Shown here in pieces: positions 7,872 to 16,308 of a stretch of DNA of 40,087 nt (the first letter of the stretch is position 1; each line of letters opens with the position of its first letter). The position numbers were made by a program, and so were the translations under genes. This DNA comes from CAZWRV01 sp964636325 (GTDB lineage: Bacteria > Verrucomicrobiota > Lentisphaeria > Victivallales > GWF2-50-93). Where the stretch lies: assembly GCA_964636325.1 (NCBI GenBank), contig CAZWRV010000057.1, forward strand, positions 1 through 40,087, read 5' to 3'. The notes below the pieces were generated by a model that searched no databases, was not told where the DNA came from, and worked only from the letters and a program-made list of their open reading frames with translations.

Positions 7872-10310
7872 ATGAACACCTACGGATTTTTCGATGATGC
7901 GAAGCGCGAATATGTAATACGGAGGCCGGACACTCCGCTTCCGTGGCTGAACTACCTCGGTCAGGACGATTTCTTCGGGCTATGCACGAACACCGCCGGA
8001 GGCTATACGTTCTGGAAGGACGCCAAGCTGCGGCGGCTTACGCGCTACCGCTACAACAACGTCCCATACGATCTGGGCGGACGCTACATCTACGTGAACG
8101 ACGGAGGCTCCGTCTGGAATCCCGGCTGGAAGCCTGTCAAGGCCGAGCTCGACGGCTACGAATGCCGCCACGGCATGGGCTATACGCGCATCACCGGTGT
8201 GAAGGACAAGCTCGAGGTCGAGGCGCTCTTCTTCGTCCCCTGCAAGGAGAACTGCGAAATCTGGAAGATCTCCGTCAGGAACAAGTCGAAAAAGGCGAAG
8301 AGGGTTAAGCTTTATTCCTATCAGGAATTCTGTTTCTTCGAGGCTCTGAACGACATGACCAATTACCAGCGGACATATTCGATCGGGGAGGTGGAGGTCG
8401 AAGGAAGCGGGATCTACCACAAGACCGAATACCGCGAACGGCGCAACCATTACACTCTGTTCGCCTGCACGCGGCCCGTAAGCGGGTTCGACACCAGCCG
8501 GGACGCATTTGTCGGAATTCACGAAGGGCTGCACGAGGCGAAGGTCCCGTTCGCCGGAAAGGCGACGAACAGCCTAGCCTTTGGATGGAACCCCATAGGC
8601 TCGCATGAAATAACGCTCGATCTCAAGCCGGGCCAGGAGGAGACCTTCAGCTTCATCCTGGCGTATGTGCAGCAGGGGGACGTAAGGAAGTTCGACAAGC
8701 CGTTTGTGATTAACAAGAGCGTCGGCAAGGCGCTTCTCAAGAAATACAGCCGCCCCGGCGCCGTGGACAAGGCCTTCGCGGAGCTGAACAGCGAATGGGA
8801 GCGCCTGCTCGGAAAGTTCCAGGCGGACTGCCCCGACCCGCACGCCAGACGTATGCTCAACACCTGGAACCAATACCAGTGCATGGCTACGTTCAATATG
8901 TCGCGCTCGGCTTCGATGTATGAGACCGGCATCGGACGCGGCATGGGCTTCCGCGACAGCAACCAGGACCTCCTCGGATTCGTCCACATGATCCCAGAAC
9001 GCGCGCGCCAGCGCATCCTTGACATAGCGTCCACCCAGCTCTCCGACGGCAAGTGCTACCATCAGTACCAGCCGCTCACCAAGAAGGGCAACGTAGACAT
9101 GGGCGGCGACTTCTACGACGACCATCTCTGGCTCGTACTCTCAAGCTGCGCATACATAAAGGAGTCTGGCGATTTTTCGATACTTGACGCACCGGCGGGA
9201 TACGCCGACAAACCCGACGCGAAGACTAACCTTCTGCACCATCTCGAGACGAGCATTGCATACACGATGAAGAAGCGCGGCCCGCACGGACTGCCGCTGA
9301 TCGGACACGCCGACTGGAACGACTGCCTCAACCTGAACTGCTTCTCGAAGGAACCGAACGAATCGTTCCAGACAGCGGGCGACGTCGGCGATTCGAAGGC
9401 CGAGTCTGTGATGATCGCCGGGCTCTTTCTATATGCAAGCCGCGAGATGGCGGCAATGTACCGGGCCCTCGGCCGCGAGGCCGACGCGCACCGGATGGAC
9501 GTTCATTACGCTGAAATGCTGAAGACTGTCGAGTCCACCGCCTGGGACGGCGAGTGGTATCGCCGCGCATACGACGCAGCAGGCAATCCGGTTGGTTCCA
9601 AAGAATGCGCCGAAGGAAAGATTTTCATCGAGAGTCAGGGCTGGTGCGTCCTCGGCGGCGCAGGCGCCGGCAACGGCCGGGCCCGCAAGGCTCTGGACAG
9701 CGTCCACAAGCACCTCTACACCAAGAACGGCATCATCCTCCAGCAGCCTGCATACAGCGAATACCATCTGGAGCTCGGCGAGATCACATCCTATCCTCCA
9801 GGTGTCAAGGAAAACGCAGGCATCTTCTGCCACAACAACACCTGGATACATCTCGCCTGGTGCCTGCTCGGCGAAGGAGAAAAGGCTCTCGAATACTACC
9901 TCAGCATCTGCCCGTCGGCCAAGGAGGATCAGATCGAGACCTACCGCGCCGAGCCATACGTCTACGCGCAAATGATCGCTGGCCGTGACGCCCCCTGCTT
10001 CGGCGAGGCCAAGAACAGCTGGCTGACCGGCACCGCCGCCTGGACTTTCGTCTCGGTCAGCCAGGGCCTGCTCGGCATCAAGCCGGACTACGACGGGCTC
10101 AGGATCGATCCATGCATCCCGAAGTCTTGGAAGGGATTCACCGTCAGCCGCGAATTCCGCGGCGTCCGCCACGAGATCTCCGTCCGCAATCCCAAGGGTG
10201 TCTGCAAGGGCGTCGCTTCTATGACCGTCGACGGCAAGCCGGTCAAGGGCAACCTCATCCCGCTCCAGAAAAACAAGAAGATGATCCGCGCCGAAGTCAC
10301 AATGGGCTGA
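7872..10310 (+). CDS. GH94 glycoside phosphorylase, cellobiose phosphorylase-like
   Basis: The 812-residue protein has the size and layout of cellobiose phosphorylase: an N-terminal beta-sandwich, a linker helix, an (alpha/alpha)6 barrel and a C-terminal beta domain. The catalytic-acid motif is HADWNDCLN with D481, close to the position in characterised cellobiose phosphorylases, and ADWNDCLN is typical of that subgroup rather than chitobiose enzymes. It should split a beta-linked disaccharide with phosphate to give glucose 1-phosphate in the cytoplasm; there is no signal peptide. The start is ATG 7872, 7 nt after GGAGG (7860-7864); a TTG two codons earlier overlaps the spacer and is rejected. 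It lies 133 nt downstream of the regulator and may be its target. Confidence 0.9.
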   Translation: MNTYGFFDDAKREYVIRRPDTPLPWLNYLGQDDFFGLCTNTAGGYTFWKDAKLRRLTRYRYNNVPYDLGGRYIYVNDGGSVWNPGWKPVKAELDGYECRHGMGYTRITGVKDKLEVEALFFVPCKENCEIWKISVRNKSKKAKRVKLYSYQEFCFFEALNDMTNYQRTYSIGEVEVEGSGIYHKTEYRERRNHYTLFACTRPVSGFDTSRDAFVGIHEGLHEAKVPFAGKATNSLAFGWNPIGSHEITLDLKPGQEETFSFILAYVQQGDVRKFDKPFVINKSVGKALLKKYSRPGAVDKAFAELNSEWERLLGKFQADCPDPHARRMLNTWNQYQCMATFNMSRSASMYETGIGRGMGFRDSNQDLLGFVHMIPERARQRILDIASTQLSDGKCYHQYQPLTKKGNVDMGGDFYDDHLWLVLSSCAYIKESGDFSILDAPAGYADKPDAKTNLLHHLETSIAYTMKKRGPHGLPLIGHADWNDCLNLNCFSKEPNESFQTAGDVGDSKAESVMIAGLFLYASREMAAMYRALGREADAHRMDVHYAEMLKTVESTAWDGEWYRRAYDAAGNPVGSKECAEGKIFIESQGWCVLGGAGAGNGRARKALDSVHKHLYTKNGIILQQPAYSEYHLELGEITSYPPGVKENAGIFCHNNTWIHLAWCLLGEGEKALEYYLSICPSAKEDQIETYRAEPYVYAQMIAGRDAPCFGEAKNSWLTGTAAWTFVSVSQGLLGIKPDYDGLRIDPCIPKSWKGFTVSREFRGVRHEISVRNPKGVCKGVASMTVDGKPVKGNLIPLQKNKKMIRAEVTMG

Positions 10311-10397
10311 CGAAGCCACAGACGGACTCATATATGAAAACCAAAGGAGTATAATTACCGTAGAGGTGAAAAGCGGTCCGATCGGCAACGTCAGGAA

Positions 10398-11738
10398 TCA
10401 AACGCCAGAAGGCCAGCTTTCGAGCTTCTGCCTGACGGCGCTGAGGAATTTCGCGCCGTCTGCGCCGTCGACCGCCCTGTGGTCGGCGCTGAGCGTGATC
10501 TTCATCATGTCTCGGACGACAATCTTGCCGTCGCGGACGACGGGCGTAGGCTGTGCCGATGAAACTGCGAGTATCGCGGTTTCTCCCGGATTTATTATCG
10601 CCGCGAAGTTCTCGACGTTCAGCATGCCCATGTTGGAAATCGTGAAGGTTCCGCCCTTCATGTCGTCGGGCGCGAGCTTTCCGGTCCTCGCCTTTTCCGC
10701 GAATTCCGCGACTTCGGCGTGGATTTCGTCGAGCGCCTTCTTGTCGGCGTTCCTCACAACCGGTACGACAAGCCCGCCTTCCAGACTGACGGCTATGCCG
10801 ATGTTAACCTTCGACTTGTATCGGACGGAGACGCCGTCCGTGTCCGCGTTCACCATCGGGAACTCCTTGAGAGATAGCGCGACGGCTTTGATTATGAAGT
10901 CGTTGACGCTCAGCTGGATGCCTTCGTCCTTAAGCTCCTTGCGCTTTTTCGCAACCTCGCTCATATCGACTGAGACGGTGACGTAGAAATGCGGGATCCG
11001 CTGCTTGGATTCCGCCAGACGCTTCGCGATCACCTTGCGCATCGTATTGAATTCACGCGGCTTCTCGGATGCGGCCGCGCGCACATCCTCGACGGTGATC
11101 CTGCCGGATTCGCCCGTGCCTTCGATGGACAGGAGTTCGAGCTTCTCCTTCTTCGCGATGTTGAACGCGGCGGGCGTGATCTTCCTGCTGAAGTATCCCG
11201 ACGCCTCAAGGTATTTCTTGACGTCAGACTCGGTGATCCTGGTTCCGTCGCCGCCCGTTGCGGGAACCTTCTCAAGGTCTATCAAAAAGTCCTTGGCGTA
11301 GAACCTTGCGCGGGGAGTCGGCCTCGGCTTCCTCTGTTCGACAGGTGCAGGCTGCTGCACCACAAACTGCTGCGCCGAAGGCGCTGCCGAGGACGGCCGG
11401 GGCTGAGCCGGCTTGCCGGCAGCAGACGCCGCGGACGGGGCCGCCTTCGCCTCATCCTTCTTGATAGGCTTCGGCGCTTCGATGGCCGGTATAGGCTCGC
11501 CCGGCTCGCCGATCACCGCCGCGACGCTCATCACTGGGACTTCGACCCCCTCCTTGATCGCTATCTTAAGTAGCGTCCCCTCGAACTGCGACTCGACTTC
11601 AAGAACGGCCTTGTCCGTCTCGACCTCGAAGAGAATGTCCCCCTTCTTGATCTTGTCTCCTTCCTTGGCGCGCCACTTCTCGATCTTCACTGTCTCTTCA
11701 GACTGCCCGAGCTTGGGTATTGGAACTAATGTCGACAT
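10398..11738 (-). CDS. pdhC: Dihydrolipoamide acetyltransferase (E2) of pyruvate dehydrogenase
   Basis: This 446-residue E2 has one lipoyl domain (1-78, lipoyl lysine K43 in ETDKAVL), an Ala/Pro linker and a catalytic acyltransferase domain (~215-446). The active-site motif is DHRAVDG (H420, D424). It transfers acetyl groups from E1 to CoA at the core of the cytoplasmic complex. Between linker and core lie two stretches that both look like peripheral subunit-binding domains, at 141-167 and 187-211, where one is usual. AAGGA precedes the ATG. E1 lies upstream on the same strand, but a GxxExxY gene with flanking repeats separates them. No E3 gene is in the window. Confidence 0.93.
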   Translation of the reverse strand: MSTLVPIPKLGQSEETVKIEKWRAKEGDKIKKGDILFEVETDKAVLEVESQFEGTLLKIAIKEGVEVPVMSVAAVIGEPGEPIPAIEAPKPIKKDEAKAAPSAASAAGKPAQPRPSSAAPSAQQFVVQQPAPVEQRKPRPTPRARFYAKDFLIDLEKVPATGGDGTRITESDVKKYLEASGYFSRKITPAAFNIAKKEKLELLSIEGTGESGRITVEDVRAAASEKPREFNTMRKVIAKRLAESKQRIPHFYVTVSVDMSEVAKKRKELKDEGIQLSVNDFIIKAVALSLKEFPMVNADTDGVSVRYKSKVNIGIAVSLEGGLVVPVVRNADKKALDEIHAEVAEFAEKARTGKLAPDDMKGGTFTISNMGMLNVENFAAIINPGETAILAVSSAQPTPVVRDGKIVVRDMMKITLSADHRAVDGADGAKFLSAVRQKLESWPSGV

Positions 11739-11765
11739 AATTGAAATCCTTAATTTTTATTTTTA

Positions 11766-11790
11766 GACAGGATAACAGGATTGACAGGAT
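11766..11790 (-). repeat. AGGATAACAGGATT repeat, left arm around the GxxExxY gene
   Basis: This 25-nt sequence containing GGATAACAGGATTGACAGG is the inverted partner of 12229-12253, matching at 24 of 25 positions by eye. It lies 48 nt past the GxxExxY stop codon. Relatives occur at 15618, 32851, 35281 and 36521. Confidence 0.8.
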
Positions 11791-11838
11791 AAAAAATATA
11801 AAGCTTAGATAAAAATATTATTCCATCAATCCTGTGCC

Positions 11839-12225
11839 TTAAAATAGATCTTTCAAATTCTTGACCTTGCGTTTTACTTGAACCTTTTCTTCTCCAAAGT
11901 TTATAAGGAGGCCGACAGGCTTATTTGTCGCGACAAGATAGTTGACCAATTGTGCCTCATGGGCTTTTATTAATTGTTGGACTGACTTTAGCTCCACTAT
12001 AACTGTATCGGCAACAAGAACATCAACAACAAATTGCCCGACTTGAATCCCATCATAGAAGACATCTATGGCTTTTTGACTCTCTACTTTCAATCCTGCC
12101 TTATGTAATTCGATCATAAGGCATTTTTCATAAACTGACTCCAAATAGCCAAAACCCATTTTGTTGTAAACAGTATAAGAACATTTTATTATCGTTTCTG
12201 TCAGATCCTTGTATTCATAGTCCAT
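11839..12225 (-). CDS. GxxExxY family protein
   Basis: This 128-residue protein carries the name-giving motif in GFGYLESVYEKCL (residues 24-36). It also has the later VVELKSV and NFGEEKVQVKR segments typical of this small family, whose fold is thought to be related to PD-(D/E)xK nucleases; its biological role is not established. It sits between the E1 and E2 genes on the same strand and has no good ribosome binding site. It is bracketed by inverted 25-nt repeats (11766-11790 and 12229-12253), as if the gene plus repeats were a 488-bp cassette inserted into a pyruvate dehydrogenase operon. Its codon use looks more AT-rich than the neighbouring genes. Confidence 0.9.
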   Translation of the reverse strand: MDYEYKDLTETIIKCSYTVYNKMGFGYLESVYEKCLMIELHKAGLKVESQKAIDVFYDGIQVGQFVVDVLVADTVIVELKSVQQLIKAHEAQLVNYLVATNKPVGLLINFGEEKVQVKRKVKNLKDLF

Positions 12226-12228
12226 TTA

Positions 12229-12253
12229 ATCTTGTCAATCCTGTTATCCTGTC
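12229..12253 (+). repeat. AGGATAACAGGATT repeat, right arm around the GxxExxY gene
   Basis: This arm contains TCAATCCTGTTATCCTG and is the reverse complement of 11766-11790 with one mismatch. It begins only 3 nt upstream of the GxxExxY start codon and ends 8 nt before the E1 stop codon at 12262. Confidence 0.8.
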
Positions 12254-12261
12254 CAATTCTT

Positions 12262-14565
12262 TCATTTCAGGCTTCTTGCGGCGGCGATCATGTCGTCAAC
12301 CGAGGGCAGGAAAGCCTTTTCAAGGGTGTATGCCTGGGGTGCGATGCCGTTCTTCGCGCCGACCTTGAGGACCGGGGCGTCGAGGTAGTCGAAGCATTTG
12401 TCGGCAACCTGGGCGACGATTTCGCCCGTGTAGCTGCCGATGTCGACGCACTGGCTTATGGCCACGCAGCGGCCGGTCTTCTTCACCGACTCGAAGACGG
12501 TCTCCCAGTCGAACGGCACAAGAGTCCTGGGATCGATGATCTCCACGCTTATGCCCTCCTTGTCGAGCGCCTCCGCGGCCCTGACCGCGTCCGGAACGGC
12601 CGGCCCCCAGGCGACGAACGTGACATCCTTGCCTTCGCGGACGATTCGTGCCTGGCCGAAGGGAATCAGATACTCCTCTTCCGGAACGATGTCCTTGACG
12701 TTGTAGAGGAGCTGGCCTTCGACGAATATAACCGGGTTGTCGTCGCGGATCGCCGTCTTTATGAGGCCCTTGGCGTCATAAGCGTTTGATGGATACACGA
12801 CATATGTTCCGGGGATGTGGCAGAACATGGACTCGAGCGACTGGCTGTGCTGGCCGCCGTAGCCCTTGCCGCCGCCTACGCTGCATCGTATCACAAGCGG
12901 CAGCTTGACTGACGCGCCGGTCATGTAGTGCCACTTCGCAGCCTGGTTGGAAATCTGATCGGAGGCCATCAGCGCGAAGTCCATATACATGAGCTCGGCG
13001 ACGGGCCTGTAACCGGTCATCGCCATTCCGACCGCCGTGCCGCAGATGCACGCCTCGGAGATCGGCGTGTTGAATATCCTGCCGCGGCCGAAGTGCTCGA
13101 GCAGCCCCTTTGTCAACTTGAACGCGCCGCCATAGTCGGCTACGTCCTCGCCGTAGACGACGACGCGGGCGTCGCGGAGCATCTCCTCCAAAATCCCTTC
13201 CTTGATGGCGTCGCGGTAGTTGATCCTGCCCTGGGCGTCGCGCTTCGGCTTCGGGGCGGCACCGCGCGTCTCGATCTTCCTGTATGCCTGCGGGACGTCC
13301 TTGGAGAAGCTGTCCGTATACATGTATTTGATGACGTCAGCCGGATCTGGATCCGGTGATTCGACTGCGCGCTTCGCTGCGCGCTCGTTCCTGTCGGCAA
13401 CCCTCTTCTCGACAGCGGCGATTTCACTTTCAGTGTATATCTTCTCTTCCAGCATCGCCTTCTTGAAAAGGGAGATCGGATCGACGGCCTTCCAGCGGGC
13501 CTCCTCCTCCTTGGTCCTGTATTCGTCGCGCGGATCGGAGAGGGAATGCCCGTAGTAGCGGTATGTGTCCAGCTCGAGCAGGATCGGGCCGTTGCCTTCG
13601 GATATGGTCTTATGCGCCCTTTTTACAGCCTCGCGGACCGCCATGACGTCCATCCCGTTGATGACCTCGGCGTTCATGTTCTCGTTATCGAAGCCGGCAC
13701 CCCTGCGGGCGAGATGGTCGACACCGGTCACCTCGCCGAGCATCCTGCCGGTCATGCCGAAGTGGTTGTTCACTATGCAGTAGATAATGGGCAGGCCGAA
13801 GTTGATGCTGGTGAGCTTCTTGTTCGTGAACTGGTCCTGCGCCGCCCAGTTGAGCGCCTCGAGAACGACTCCGTTGGCGTAGGCTCCGTCTCCCGCGAAA
13901 CAGCAGACCACGCGCCCCTTGTTCGCCGGATTGATGTCGATCCTGCATGTCATGGCCGCGCCGGTCGCGATCGGAACTCCGCCCCCGACGATGGCGTTCG
14001 CGCCGAGATGCCCGATCCTGAAGTCGGCGATATGCATTCCTCCGCCGCGTCCTCTGCCGTAGCCGGCCTCCTTCCCGAAAAGCTCGGCGATCGTCCGGAA
14101 CACGTGGTCTTCCATGACGGCCTCGAGCAGGTCCGCCCCCGCGAGATTCGCATATTCGGGACACCTGGCCTTAAGCTCCTTCTCGGACATCCTCTTGATG
14201 GCGAAATAACCCTTGGAGACCGAGTCTCCGTGGCCGCGGTGCGTCGAAGTTATGTAGTCCGTGAGCTTGAGGACTGAACACGCGCCGGCGCATGTCGCCT
14301 CCTGCCCGATCGAAAGGTGCGTCGGCCCCCTGTATTCGTAGTCCTTGATGACCGGATAGGCGCCGGTCCTGAGCTTGAGGATCATCTCCTCGAATTCCCG
14401 GACGACAAGCATGCATTCGAAAAGTTCGAGTATCTCCTCCCTGCTGATGCTTCCGCCGTCGAGCTCCTCGCGGAGACTCTTCGCATACTGGTATGCGGGA
14501 ATCTCCTTGAACTTGATCTTGCGGGGCTTGAAGTCGGGGCTGAGGTCGCTGTAGTAGTTAGGCAT
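12262..14565 (-). CDS. Pyruvate dehydrogenase E1, fused alpha and beta subunits
   Basis: The 767-residue protein joins two normally separate polypeptides. Residues ~50-400 are an E1-alpha domain with the thiamine diphosphate motif GDG (near 225) to NN (near 262). Residues ~445-767 are an E1-beta domain (VVYGEDVADYGG, MYMDFALMASDQI). Together they decarboxylate pyruvate, or possibly another 2-oxo acid, and acetylate the lipoyl group of E2. I start at ATG 14565 because AAAGGA lies 8 nt upstream; a GTG 11 codons earlier is less likely. It is upstream of E2 on the same strand, downstream of a DeoR-type regulator, and separated from E2 by the GxxExxY cassette. A branched-chain or acetoin dehydrogenase role cannot be excluded. 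Confidence 0.9.
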   Translation of the reverse strand: MPNYYSDLSPDFKPRKIKFKEIPAYQYAKSLREELDGGSISREEILELFECMLVVREFEEMILKLRTGAYPVIKDYEYRGPTHLSIGQEATCAGACSVLKLTDYITSTHRGHGDSVSKGYFAIKRMSEKELKARCPEYANLAGADLLEAVMEDHVFRTIAELFGKEAGYGRGRGGGMHIADFRIGHLGANAIVGGGVPIATGAAMTCRIDINPANKGRVVCCFAGDGAYANGVVLEALNWAAQDQFTNKKLTSINFGLPIIYCIVNNHFGMTGRMLGEVTGVDHLARRGAGFDNENMNAEVINGMDVMAVREAVKRAHKTISEGNGPILLELDTYRYYGHSLSDPRDEYRTKEEEARWKAVDPISLFKKAMLEEKIYTESEIAAVEKRVADRNERAAKRAVESPDPDPADVIKYMYTDSFSKDVPQAYRKIETRGAAPKPKRDAQGRINYRDAIKEGILEEMLRDARVVVYGEDVADYGGAFKLTKGLLEHFGRGRIFNTPISEACICGTAVGMAMTGYRPVAELMYMDFALMASDQISNQAAKWHYMTGASVKLPLVIRCSVGGGKGYGGQHSQSLESMFCHIPGTYVVYPSNAYDAKGLIKTAIRDDNPVIFVEGQLLYNVKDIVPEEEYLIPFGQARIVREGKDVTFVAWGPAVPDAVRAAEALDKEGISVEIIDPRTLVPFDWETVFESVKKTGRCVAISQCVDIGSYTGEIVAQVADKCFDYLDAPVLKVGAKNGIAPQAYTLEKAFLPSVDDMIAAARSLK

Positions 14566-14644
14566 TGCAACAATCCTTTCTATTTTCTTGTTCCACACCC
14601 ACCTCTTGGGCGTTTGGATGAACGGATGGCAGGATGATGGTGTC

Positions 14645-15418
14645 TTATTTTATTATCTTAATTTTTTTCTTCGTCAGTTCCTTTTCGAGGCCTGCCGGGA
14701 TGCCGCGGTCGGTGATGATCACGTCGATGTCCCCGGCTGAGCCGCTGACCGCGAGGGACGACTTCCCCAGCTTCGAGCTGTCCGCCAGCAGATAGACCAT
14801 CTCCGACCGCTTCATGATGAGCTCCTTCGTGAAGGCCTCTCCTGGATCGGTCGTCGAAATCCCGTCCTCGGCTGTGAATCCTATCGTCCCAAGGAAGGCC
14901 TTCTGTATCTTCAAAGTGCCGATTGTCTGCGCCGTGAGCGGGCCGACGAGCGTCCGGCTCAGCTTGCGTAACTCGCCGCCGACAACTATCAGCCGGTGCC
15001 CGCTCTCCATCAGTTCCGCCACCGCCATGATCGAGTTGGTCACGATCGTAAGGTTCCTCCGCGGACCGAGCATCTTCGCAAGCGCGAGGACAGTGCTTCC
15101 GCCGTCGAGATAGACTATGTCGCCGTCTCGGATTTCATCCAGGGCAAGCGCCGCGATCCTGTTCTTCTCCTCGGAGCGGATTGACTCCTTCTCCTCAAAG
15201 ACCAGCTCCTCGTCCGGAAACTTGCTCATCACCGCGCCGCCGTGGACGCGACGGACCTTGCCGGCCTCCTCCAGAAGCTCCAGGTCGCGCCGGACTGTCG
15301 CCTCGGAGACGCCGAGGCCGGAGCTCAGACGCGCCACCGTTCCGTCGCCGTTACGCAGAAGCCCTAAGAGCTTCTCGTGCCTCTCCGGCAGCAGAAGCTT
15401 CCTGTCTGTCTTTGCCAT
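14645..15418 (-). CDS. DeoR/GlpR family transcriptional regulator
   Basis: The 257-residue protein has an N-terminal winged helix-turn-helix (RHEKLLGLLRNGDGTVARL, then VSEATVRRDLELLEE, residues ~13-55). A DeoR sensor domain follows, with DGGSTV, TNS, VVGGELRK and LADSSKLG elements, which usually binds a sugar phosphate. Such proteins normally repress neighbouring carbohydrate genes. It lies 79 nt upstream of fused E1 on the same strand and may control the pyruvate dehydrogenase genes, linking them to glycolytic flux; this target is inferred from position only. Confidence 0.9.
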   Translation of the reverse strand: MAKTDRKLLLPERHEKLLGLLRNGDGTVARLSSGLGVSEATVRRDLELLEEAGKVRRVHGGAVMSKFPDEELVFEEKESIRSEEKNRIAALALDEIRDGDIVYLDGGSTVLALAKMLGPRRNLTIVTNSIMAVAELMESGHRLIVVGGELRKLSRTLVGPLTAQTIGTLKIQKAFLGTIGFTAEDGISTTDPGEAFTKELIMKRSEMVYLLADSSKLGKSSLAVSGSAGDIDVIITDRGIPAGLEKELTKKKIKIIK

Positions 15419-15503
15419 GAGAATCCGCCCATTGTTTGCAACAATATGGCATTATTTGAAATATTTTGCAAGTTTATGATTGAAATTTTTCAGATTTCTT
15501 GGG

Positions 15504-15532
15504 CCATGCTTATCAGGCGGCCATAAGCATGG
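15504..15532. other. Perfect 10-bp hairpin upstream of deoR-type gene
   Basis: CCATGCTTAT (15504-15513) and ATAAGCATGG (15523-15532) form a perfect stem with a 9-nt loop. It lies 86 nt before the DeoR-type start codon in the gap to the divergent vsr gene. It may be an operator or a repeat hairpin; no second copy was seen. Confidence 0.4.
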
Positions 15533-15617
15533 GGTTCGAATTTAGTGCTTCGAGATTCGGATTTTATAATCGCTGAAAACATAGATGCTACGGATCAAAG
15601 ACTCTGCTTGGGAAAGA

Positions 15618-15636
15618 ACAACAGGATTGGCAGGAT
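15618..15636 (-). repeat. Short AACAGGATTGGCAGGAT repeat upstream of vsr
   Basis: This is a partial copy of the repeat that brackets the GxxExxY gene (11766-11790). It lies 24 nt upstream of the vsr start codon. Confidence 0.6.
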
Positions 15637-15660
15637 GATTTGTTGCTGATATATTCCAGC

Positions 15661-16194
15661 ATGGATGTTTTTTCAAGGGAGAAGCGCAGCTGGATCATGA
15701 GCCGGATCCGCTCGGGGGACACGAAACCGGAATTCGTGGTCCGCTCGATGCTGCACAGGCTCGGGCTCCGCTTTTCGCTGAGGCGCAGGAAGCTTCCCGG
15801 CAGCCCGGACATCGTGCTTGCGAAACATCGGACTGCGGTCTTCGTCCACGGCTGCTTCTGGCACAGGCACGGGTGCAGGACCGCGACAACACCGCGGACG
15901 CGCAAGGCGTTCTGGAATGCGAAGTTCGCAAGGAATGTCGCCAGGGATCGGGAAAACCGCCGTGAACTGCGAAAGCTGGGATGGAGAACGATCGTCGTGT
16001 GGGAATGCCAGGTGATGCGTGACCCGGAAAGGGCGGTGAAAAGAATATTTCAGAGGATTGCAGGAACCGCCGCCTCCTCAGTCCGTAGTAAAAAACACAG
16101 CATGGCTTATCCACTTCCTGAGAAAAGGGAAATACTTAGGGCGGCCGAGGAAAAGCTTCACTCGTATCTCGATGATCGGAAGCGGACGAGGTAG
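15661..16194 (+). CDS. vsr: Very short patch repair endonuclease Vsr, solitary
   Basis: This protein nicks DNA 5' of T in T:G mismatches made by deamination of 5-methylcytosine. The start at 15661 gives the canonical N terminus MDVFSREKRSWIMSRIRSG; an earlier TTG reads from repeat DNA. Key residues line up with the E. coli enzyme: D20 in SGDTKPE, D50 in GSPD, and H63, W67 and H68 in HGCFWH. The 177-residue protein is longer than usual, with about 35 extra basic residues at the C terminus. Vsr normally accompanies a cytosine methyltransferase, and none is present here. It stands between repeats on both sides, which suits acquisition as a loose gene. Confidence 0.92.
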   Translation: MDVFSREKRSWIMSRIRSGDTKPEFVVRSMLHRLGLRFSLRRRKLPGSPDIVLAKHRTAVFVHGCFWHRHGCRTATTPRTRKAFWNAKFARNVARDRENRRELRKLGWRTIVVWECQVMRDPERAVKRIFQRIAGTAASSVRSKKHSMAYPLPEKREILRAAEEKLHSYLDDRKRTR

Positions 16195-16219
16195 ATTCGG
16201 CCTCTGCGAAACTATTGGG

Positions 16220-16251
16220 ATGAATTCAGCATGCTACGCCCTCTTGCTGAA
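16220..16251 (+). repeat. CTACGCCC hairpin repeat, copy 3
   Basis: TGAATTCAGCA and TTGCTGAAGA enclose GCTACGCCCTC, the same design and orientation as the hairpin at 1549-1585 with a weaker right arm. It lies 26 nt past the vsr stop codon. Confidence 0.7.
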
Positions 16252-16268
16252 GACAGCGGTTTCCAAAC

Positions 16269-16294
16269 AACTGATAACGCATAACGAATAACAG
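16269..16294 (+). repeat. CTGATAACG/ATAACGAATAA repeat, copy 1
   Basis: A shorter version of this AT-rich direct repeat is found at 39992-40010 near the right end. It lies just upstream of the CHAD gene. Confidence 0.55.
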
Positions 16295-16308
16295 ACAAGG
16301 CTTTTATC

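Noticed and set aside
10311..10397. Terminator between the convergent GH94 and E2 genes
   Set aside because: No convincing stem with a T-run was found in these 87 bases.
15525..15575. tRNA-like GGTTCGAAT sequence
   Set aside because: The flanking bases do not form a T stem and no acceptor or anticodon arm can be built.
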